In this document: piece by piece, positions 23,202 through 27,870 of the stretch | How the letters are laid out: each line of letters begins with the position of its first letter | Numbering within the stretch: the first letter of the stretch is position 1 | Assembly: GCA_964586785.1 (NCBI GenBank) | Contig: CAZPHS010000025.1 | Span: 1 to 27,870, forward strand | Source: SZUA-584 sp041656035 | GTDB lineage: Bacteria; Bacillota; Clostridia; Christensenellales; SZUA-584 | Reading direction: 5' to 3' | DNA length: 27,870 bases | Program-made: the position numbers and the translations under genes | The notes under the pieces: model-generated | What the model was told of the DNA's origin: nothing | Database searches by the model: none | Seen by the model: the letters and a program-made list of their open reading frames with translations, nothing else

Positions 23202-23240
23202 TTTTAAGCGGCAGTACGCGTTCCATACCGCCGCTTAAAA
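23202..23240. terminator. Bidirectional terminator between alaS and the LysM-CAP gene
   Basis: TTTTAAGCGGC (23202-23212) is a perfect inverted match of GCCGCTTAAAA (23230-23240). A further GTA/TAC pairing lies inside after one mismatch. The arms supply T-runs on both strands, so it can end both convergent genes. Confidence 0.85.
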
Positions 23241-23247
23241 ACCATTA

Positions 23248-24021
23248 TCAATACGGATTCATAAACATCTGCGTCCAGTAAAGAGTGCCGTTGGCGGCCT
23301 TGGCGACGCCTATGCCAATGTTCGTGTACGCCTGCGAGAGTATGTTTGCCTTGTGCCCCGCCGAATTCATCCATGTGCGCATAACTTCTTCCGCGGTCCT
23401 TTGCCCGTAGGCGATATTCTCTCCCGCCGCGCTGAACCTAAGACCGAATTTTTGCATCATCTGAAACGGCGAACCGTACGTCGGCGACTGGTGCGCAAAA
23501 TAACCTTTGTCTATCATATCCTGGCTTTTAAACCTCGCGACGCGGGAAAGCTCCGCGTTAAGCTTTAAAAGCGGCAGACCGCGATTTAAGCGCTCCTTGT
23601 TTACTATTTCGAATACCTGCTGCTCATGGCTTTGAAGCGACTTCGCATCGGGTATTATAACAGTCTGCCCTACATATATCTTGGAGAAATCCGTTATGTT
23701 CGAGTTAGCTTTTTGCAGCTCCGCAAGGCTTATCTGATACTTGTTAGCGATGCCCCACATGGTATCGCCGCGCTGAACCGTATATCTTAAAAGCTTGGTT
23801 GACGGAATCGTTATTTTTTGCCCCGCGAATATAACCGACGGGTTTTTTATGACAGGGTTTGCCGTAAGCAGCTCGTTTACCGTTACACCGTTTGTCTTCG
23901 CGATTTTATAGAGCGTATCTCCCGGTTTTACAGTATACGTGCTGTCTGCAAACACCGTCTGGATTGTCAGGACACTTAGAGCCAAAACTATAATAACTAC
24001 TTTTTTCAGCATCTTTTTCAT
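23248..24021 (-). CDS. Secreted LysM-CAP domain protein
   Basis: A 257-residue exported protein. Residues 1-25 form a signal peptide ending VFA. Two LysM peptidoglycan-binding modules follow at about 28-72 (YTVKPGDTLYKIAKTNGVT) and 79-123 (YTVQRGDTMWGIANKYQIS). A CAP/SCP domain of the YkwD type fills about 132-255, with SRVARFKSQDM, FAHQSPTYGSPF, GENIAYG and WMNSAGHKANIL. The conserved His and Glu of the CAP pocket are present (the His in YFAHQSP and the Glu in GENIA). It should sit on the cell wall; related proteins occur on spores and vegetative walls of Clostridia and Bacilli. Its biochemical activity is unknown. It is monocistronic and divergent from a GntR regulator. Confidence 0.93.
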   Translation of the reverse strand: MKKMLKKVVIIVLALSVLTIQTVFADSTYTVKPGDTLYKIAKTNGVTVNELLTANPVIKNPSVIFAGQKITIPSTKLLRYTVQRGDTMWGIANKYQISLAELQKANSNITDFSKIYVGQTVIIPDAKSLQSHEQQVFEIVNKERLNRGLPLLKLNAELSRVARFKSQDMIDKGYFAHQSPTYGSPFQMMQKFGLRFSAAGENIAYGQRTAEEVMRTWMNSAGHKANILSQAYTNIGIGVAKAANGTLYWTQMFMNPY

Positions 24022-24090
24022 CTTTTTGTTCTTCTTTCTGCTAAATATATTATTAATCAGCTTTATTTTGTGTATAAACGCGCATTAATA

Positions 24091-24119
24091 TTTACATACC
24101 CGCTCTCACATGCTAAAGT
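24091..24119 (+). promoter_or_regulatory. Promoter of the GntR regulator gene
   Basis: TTTACA (24091-24096), a 17-base spacer and TAAAGT (24114-24119). The leader is about 25 bases. The spacer is shared with the divergent LysM-CAP gene; no obvious GntR-type palindrome was found. Confidence 0.5.
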
Positions 24120-24151
24120 AATAAAAAGACCGTTTCTTTGGAGGTATGGTG

Positions 24152-24856
24152 ATGAGTCAGCCTATTTATGTGAAAATCAAAGAAATGATATTAAATCAAA
24201 TTGAAAACGGCGTACTTGGGCCGGGGGACAAGCTTGCGTCTGAAAGGGCGCTGGCGGAAGAGCATGGTCTATCGCGCATGACCGTGCGGCAGGCGCTGAC
24301 CGATCTTGTAAATTCGGGCGCTCTTTATCGCGAACAGGGGCGCGGCACTTTCGTTTCGGCAAGAAAAATGCAGCAGCGCAACATTTCAAGCTTTTCGGAA
24401 ACGGTGCGGCTGCGCGGCTTTGAGCCTTCCACCCGCGTTATGGAATTCCAGACATTTACTCCGCCCGACAGTATAGCGAAAAGGCTTATGACCGGCGGCG
24501 AGGTTTACAGGGCGATGCGCATAAGGTTCGCGGACGAAACACCCGTTGCGGTTGAAGAGGTTTTTCTGCCGGCGCACATTTGCCCCGGTCTTGAAAAAAG
24601 CGCTCTCTTAGGTTCGCTGTACAACCTTTTAACCGACACTTACGGTCACAAGATTGGCAGTGCGGACTGCTCAATATCAACGCTTTTGCCGGGCGCGCGC
24701 TTTCAGGAATACCTTAACGTTGCGCGGCAAACGCCTTTGCTTAGAGTGAACAGTTTGTATTTCCTGGCGAGCGGCGGAACTTTATATTACGAGCGCGCTA
24801 TATACCGCACCGATATGTACGAATACAACGTCCGCATAGCCACACAGCCGGTGTAA
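24152..24856 (+). CDS. GntR-family transcription regulator, HutC/UTRA subfamily
   Basis: A 234-residue DNA-binding regulator. Residues 1-70 form the GntR winged helix (PIYVKIKEMILNQIENG, LASERALAEEHGLSRMTVRQ, YREQGRGTFVS). From about 85 to the end is a UTRA ligand-binding domain (FEPSTRVMEF, RFADETPVAVEEVFLP, LLRVNSLYFLASGGTLYYE, RTDMYEYNVRI). Relatives respond to small molecules such as amino-sugar phosphates, histidine-pathway intermediates or fatty acids; none can be named here, because no transport or catabolic gene is adjacent. An ATG at 24146 directly abuts GGAGG (24140-24144). The ATG at 24152 has a 7-base spacer and is chosen. It may control the divergent LysM-CAP gene, or act at a distance. 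Confidence 0.92.
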   Translation: MSQPIYVKIKEMILNQIENGVLGPGDKLASERALAEEHGLSRMTVRQALTDLVNSGALYREQGRGTFVSARKMQQRNISSFSETVRLRGFEPSTRVMEFQTFTPPDSIAKRLMTGGEVYRAMRIRFADETPVAVEEVFLPAHICPGLEKSALLGSLYNLLTDTYGHKIGSADCSISTLLPGARFQEYLNVARQTPLLRVNSLYFLASGGTLYYERAIYRTDMYEYNVRIATQPV

Positions 24857-24884
24857 CTCCCCGCGCCGCATACGTTTCAAGCAT

Positions 24885-24936
24885 AAAAAAAGGGTTTAGC
24901 GCAACCGTCCCGCAAGACGAAGCCTTTGGCCCTTTT
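24885..24936. terminator. Possible terminator between the gntR gene and lysC
   Basis: AAAAGGG (24888-24894) is an inverted match of CCCTTTT (24930-24936), with an inner CGTC/GACG hairpin (24906-24909 with 24916-24919). On the minus strand it ends in a T7 run, suiting the end of the DUF1015-lysC transcript, although it is about 40-90 bases past the lysC stop. Confidence 0.4.
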
Positions 24937-24977
24937 CGGTATTATAGTTCCCAAAGTACAAAAAGAATCAAACCGTT

Positions 24978-26303
24978 TTATTTATCGCCGTTCTCTTCGC
25001 AAAAGGTACGGTAAATCGCTTTTATTGCGCGTTCAAAATCGCGCTCATCCACACCTACTATAATATTAATCTCGCTTGAACCCTGGTCAATCATGCGTAT
25101 GTTTATATTGCTTTCCGCAAGCGCCGTGAAAAGCCGCGCCGCGACTCCAACCTTTCGTATCATGCCTCTGCCTACCGTCGCTATAACGGCAAGTCCCCGG
25201 AATACTTCCAAAGAATCGGGCTCGCACATCTTATATACATCGTCGAGAAGCTGCGCCTGCTTACCCTCTATTTCGCTGTCGGCAAGCACTATACCCAAAG
25301 TATCTATACCGGAGGGCATATGCTCAAACCGAATATTGTTTTCCTCGAGAGCCGTCAATATCCTTCGCCCGAAACCAAGCTCGGTGTTCATATTCGCCTT
25401 TTCAACGGCGATTACGGTAAAACCCTTTTTGCCGGCAATACCAGTAATAACGTCAGTATCGTTATCGCTCACATTAGGCACTATAAGCGTGCCAGGGTTT
25501 TCAGGGTCGTTAGTATTTTTTATATTAATAGGTATGTTTGCCTTAAACACGGGGAAAACGGCGTCCTCATGCAGAACGGTGGCGCCCATATAAGAGAGCT
25601 CCCTTAATTCCCTGTAAGTGATTTTGCGTATCACCTTAGGATTGTCCACTATGCGCGGGTCTGCCATAAGCACGCCCGAAACGTCCGTCCAGTTTTCATA
25701 AACATCCGCGCGCGCAGCCCTCGCCACAATAGCGCCCGTAATATCCGAGCCTCCGCGCGAGAACGTCTTAATCCGCCCGTCGGGCATACTGCCGTAAAAA
25801 CCGGGTATCACAGCCTTGCGGTAGCTTCGCAGGCGTCCGCGCATTACGGTTCGGGTTTTCTCCGGCTCGTATTTCCCGTCGGCGCCGAAAAATATACATT
25901 CCGCGGGGTCTATAAAATCAAACCCCAAAAACTCCGCGAGCAATATGCCGCTTAAATATTCGCCGCGGCTTACCGTATAATCGGCTCCGGCGCCGCCTTT
26001 TACGTTTTCGGCAATTTCATTAAGATGCGCTTTTATGTCAACGCGCAAGCCCAATTCGTCCTTAAGCGAAGAAAAACGCTCGCTTATTTTATTGAAAACG
26101 ACAGCCGCGTCGCCGCTGTCAGCCGCCGTCGCGGCATGATACGCATACAAAAGGTCGGTAACCTTAGTATCGGCGGAATAGCGCTTGCCGGGCGCGGACG
26201 GTATTATATACACGCGATGTTTATCGGACTGAACTATTTTTTTAACCTTATTGAACTGGGTTGCGTCCGAAAGCGAGCTGCCGCCGAATTTACAGACCTT
26301 CAT
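24978..26303 (-). CDS. lysC: Aspartokinase
   Basis: Aspartokinase phosphorylates aspartate, the first step toward lysine, diaminopimelate, threonine and methionine. The 441 residues begin with KFGGSSLSD and include the substrate motif FSRGGSDITGAIVARA near 180, followed by NWTDVSGVLMADPRIV. Two ACT domains follow, one from about 300 (GFTVIAVEKANMN) and one from about 380 (LAVIATVGRGMIRKVG, NINIRMIDQGSSEINIIVGV), which normally bind the feedback amino acid. Length and layout match a complete monofunctional enzyme with no homoserine dehydrogenase domain. Its ATG overlaps the stop of the DUF1015 gene by four bases (ATGA), so translation is coupled. No lysine riboswitch precedes the unit in this window, but the promoter region lies at or beyond the window edge. 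Confidence 0.94.
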   Translation of the reverse strand: MKVCKFGGSSLSDATQFNKVKKIVQSDKHRVYIIPSAPGKRYSADTKVTDLLYAYHAATAADSGDAAVVFNKISERFSSLKDELGLRVDIKAHLNEIAENVKGGAGADYTVSRGEYLSGILLAEFLGFDFIDPAECIFFGADGKYEPEKTRTVMRGRLRSYRKAVIPGFYGSMPDGRIKTFSRGGSDITGAIVARAARADVYENWTDVSGVLMADPRIVDNPKVIRKITYRELRELSYMGATVLHEDAVFPVFKANIPINIKNTNDPENPGTLIVPNVSDNDTDVITGIAGKKGFTVIAVEKANMNTELGFGRRILTALEENNIRFEHMPSGIDTLGIVLADSEIEGKQAQLLDDVYKMCEPDSLEVFRGLAVIATVGRGMIRKVGVAARLFTALAESNINIRMIDQGSSEINIIVGVDERDFERAIKAIYRTFCEENGDK

Positions 26304-27820
26304 TCCTTATCACGCTTCCTGCGCGCCTTCTTTTCCCTGCGTCCCCGGCGCGCTCTTGAGCCGGACGTATCTTCCTGTTCGACGAACTTGGTTTCATCGT
26401 CTTCTATATATTCCGGCTGAACGTATTGCTCTTCTTCCGGCCGGTCGTACCGCTGTTCGCTCTCCCCGGCAATACCCTCGTGCTCCGCCTGCTCGCCGCC
26501 TTGGTCCTCGTCACCGGCGTTATCCGCGTCAACAAGCAGCCGGCACTCGTAATAATAACGCTTCTCCATGGCCGCGCCGAGAGAAAATGACTTTCGGGGA
26601 AGAACGCCGTATTTTATCACCATATTGAAAAGATTCTCCTTGGCTACAGGCTCCATAACGAATCCCAAGCTGGCGTGCTCCTGCGCCAAAGTACGGAATT
26701 CATCGTCCCCGTGTATGTAATCCACCTTCGCCCTCGGCATCTCTTTACAAAGCTTATCAAGCGCGTCGGTAAGCGTTTTAATAACCAGCTCGTGGCGCGG
26801 CTTTCCGATTTCTATATATCCTTTGGACATTTTTGATTCAAAACGTATAGCCTGCGTGCCCGGCTTGGCATTACCCTTGGTGCCCCTCGTATACATCATG
26901 TGAGCTTCCTGGCCTGTTTTATTAAGTATGCCGACCAGCGAACGCAAAGCGCCCGGCACATCGACATTAAACAAAACGCGGTGAATAGGATACACGTTAA
27001 CGCCGTGGTCGTAAAGATTGACTACCTCCACAAGCGCGTACCGCAGCGGGCTTGTCTCCAATTCCTCATTATCCATCGACGCCTTTTTAGTTTCCCAAAT
27101 CTGCTTTGCCGAAGCAAGGGAATGGTTGCCGTCGCCCACCGCAAAAAGCATATTATCTTTGGCCTTGCGTTCGAGAGCAATCAGCGAGTCTGTTAAGCCT
27201 TCGAGTATATCCTTATCCTCGACAAACCAGCCTTCAATATGGCCGCCGTCCTGCATAAGCGATGTGCTGTAGATTTTCGCCAGTCTCTCTTTGGCTTCAT
27301 ATACCGGCCCCAGCACGGTGTCGGCGGGGTCGTTAATGAGAAGAACGGCGTGCGGGCATTCTATAACCGCGTCCTGCCGCAGCGCCACCCGTATAGGTAT
27401 GCGCTCGGATACCGTCTCCTCGCTCGCCCTTATAAGCGGCATTTTAGTAAAATCGGTGTCATATTGTTCAAGGTCTATCGCAAGCACAAGCCCCACGCGC
27501 GTTCCGTTCGGCGTTTCCCTTTCCGTAAGTATAACGCCTTCCGGAAGGCAGACAAGAACCCCGTCCTCAATATAATTGCGCATTGTCTGTTTCGCGTGCG
27601 CAATCCTCTCGGGAACGTCCTGCATATCTATATACGCCTCGGGTACTATTATATGAAAAGTGGACGGCGCTCCGCCTACTATCCTTTGCGTCTTTATCCA
27701 AAAATCCTCATTAGAGGTAAACTGATCACACGCGATTACCGACCATTTTTGTTTGTTTACTTTTTTTTCAGGAATCAATATCTGCGGAAAATATATCCCG
27801 GCCTGTTGAGTCTTGTCCAT
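26300..27820 (-). CDS. DUF1015 family protein with a charged C-terminal tail
   Basis: A 506-residue cytoplasmic protein of the DUF1015 family, whose function is not established; relatives often sit beside serine-biosynthesis genes in Firmicutes. Hallmarks seen are IYFPQILIP at the start, SVIACDQFTSN near 28, AVGDGNHSLASAK near 228 and YIHGDDEF near 370. The conserved domain ends near 425. After it comes a low-complexity tail: residues about 427-488 are rich in Glu, Asp and Gln, and the last 18 are mostly Arg and Lys (RARRGRREKKARRKRDKE). The ATG at 27820 has AAAGGA about 12 bases upstream, a long spacer. It is upstream of and coupled to lysC, linking it to aspartate-family amino acid metabolism. 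Bases 27821-27870 hold only its leader. Confidence 0.88.
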   Translation of the reverse strand: MDKTQQAGIYFPQILIPEKKVNKQKWSVIACDQFTSNEDFWIKTQRIVGGAPSTFHIIVPEAYIDMQDVPERIAHAKQTMRNYIEDGVLVCLPEGVILTERETPNGTRVGLVLAIDLEQYDTDFTKMPLIRASEETVSERIPIRVALRQDAVIECPHAVLLINDPADTVLGPVYEAKERLAKIYSTSLMQDGGHIEGWFVEDKDILEGLTDSLIALERKAKDNMLFAVGDGNHSLASAKQIWETKKASMDNEELETSPLRYALVEVVNLYDHGVNVYPIHRVLFNVDVPGALRSLVGILNKTGQEAHMMYTRGTKGNAKPGTQAIRFESKMSKGYIEIGKPRHELVIKTLTDALDKLCKEMPRAKVDYIHGDDEFRTLAQEHASLGFVMEPVAKENLFNMVIKYGVLPRKSFSLGAAMEKRYYYECRLLVDADNAGDEDQGGEQAEHEGIAGESEQRYDRPEEEQYVQPEYIEDDETKFVEQEDTSGSRARRGRREKKARRKRDKE

Positions 27821-27870
27821 TTATATGACCATTCCTTTCTGCGAAAGGCACAAAACATAATGAAACGTGC

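Noticed and set aside
23198..23260. Frameshift or premature stop truncating alaS
   Set aside because: The protein ends at the natural end of the editing domain and a strong terminator follows at once; no further AlaRS-like sequence exists downstream in any frame.

Overview
The window looks like the chromosome of an uncultured Firmicute, most likely an anaerobic member of the Clostridia. The evidence is an rpmH-rnpA-yidD-yidC-jag cluster with Gram-positive style Jag (KhpB) and a short YidC, strong GGAGG ribosome binding sites, sigma-A type promoters, a giant fused CoA-dehydratase activase typical of anaerobic Clostridia, a DUF1015 protein, and LysM/CAP and RCC1-repeat envelope proteins. Base composition is near 50% GC except for one AT-rich stretch around a restriction-modification gene. 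Non-ATG starts are frequent: yidC, rnpA and alaS start with TTG, dapB probably does, and the PIG-L gene starts with GTG.

Layout. 1-2.1 kb: a GNAT-like acetyltransferase convergent with a dihydrodipicolinate reductase (dapB). 2.0-2.5 kb: a non-coding divergent spacer with stacked inverted repeats, a possible structured RNA. 2.5-6.7 kb: a 1416-residue acyl-CoA dehydratase activase with two ASKHA ATPase domains and no dehydratase genes nearby. 6.8-10.7 kb: an envelope group, in which a phosphodiester glycosidase and a membrane-anchored TPR/RCC1-propeller protein (minus strand) face a secreted, C-terminally anchored PIG-L deacetylase (plus strand) across interleaved divergent promoters. 10.75-13.4 kb: rpmH-rnpA-yidD-yidC-jag on the minus strand, driven by a perfect-consensus promoter; the 44-codon rpmH is easy to overlook. 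13.6-16.5 kb: a PHP-type histidinol phosphatase, then a KtrB/KtrA-type potassium uptake pair with its own strong promoter. 16.5-21.4 kb: an AT-rich insert with one 1252-residue restriction-methylation-specificity fusion flanked by long non-coding spacers. 21.4-23.2 kb: a short alanyl-tRNA synthetase with no C-terminal DHHA1/C-Ala region. 23.2-24.9 kb: a LysM-CAP secreted protein and a GntR/HutC regulator. 25.0-27.8 kb: a DUF1015 gene translationally coupled to aspartokinase.

How the genes fit together. Aspartokinase and DapB are two enzymes of the aspartate-to-lysine/diaminopimelate route, but sit in separate units. The rpmH cluster makes a ribosomal protein, the RNase P protein and the YidC membrane insertase with its partners. 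KtrB/KtrA form a potassium channel and its nucleotide-sensing gate. The phosphodiester glycosidase, RCC1 protein and PIG-L protein are all predicted outside or anchored in the membrane and may act together on surface glycans; that is inference. The strongest candidates for something unusual are the single-chain R-M-S enzyme, the RCC1/TPR-glycosidase-PIG-L group, the short AlaRS and the structured spacer at 2.2 kb. I see no CRISPR array, tRNA, rRNA, transposase or phage gene.
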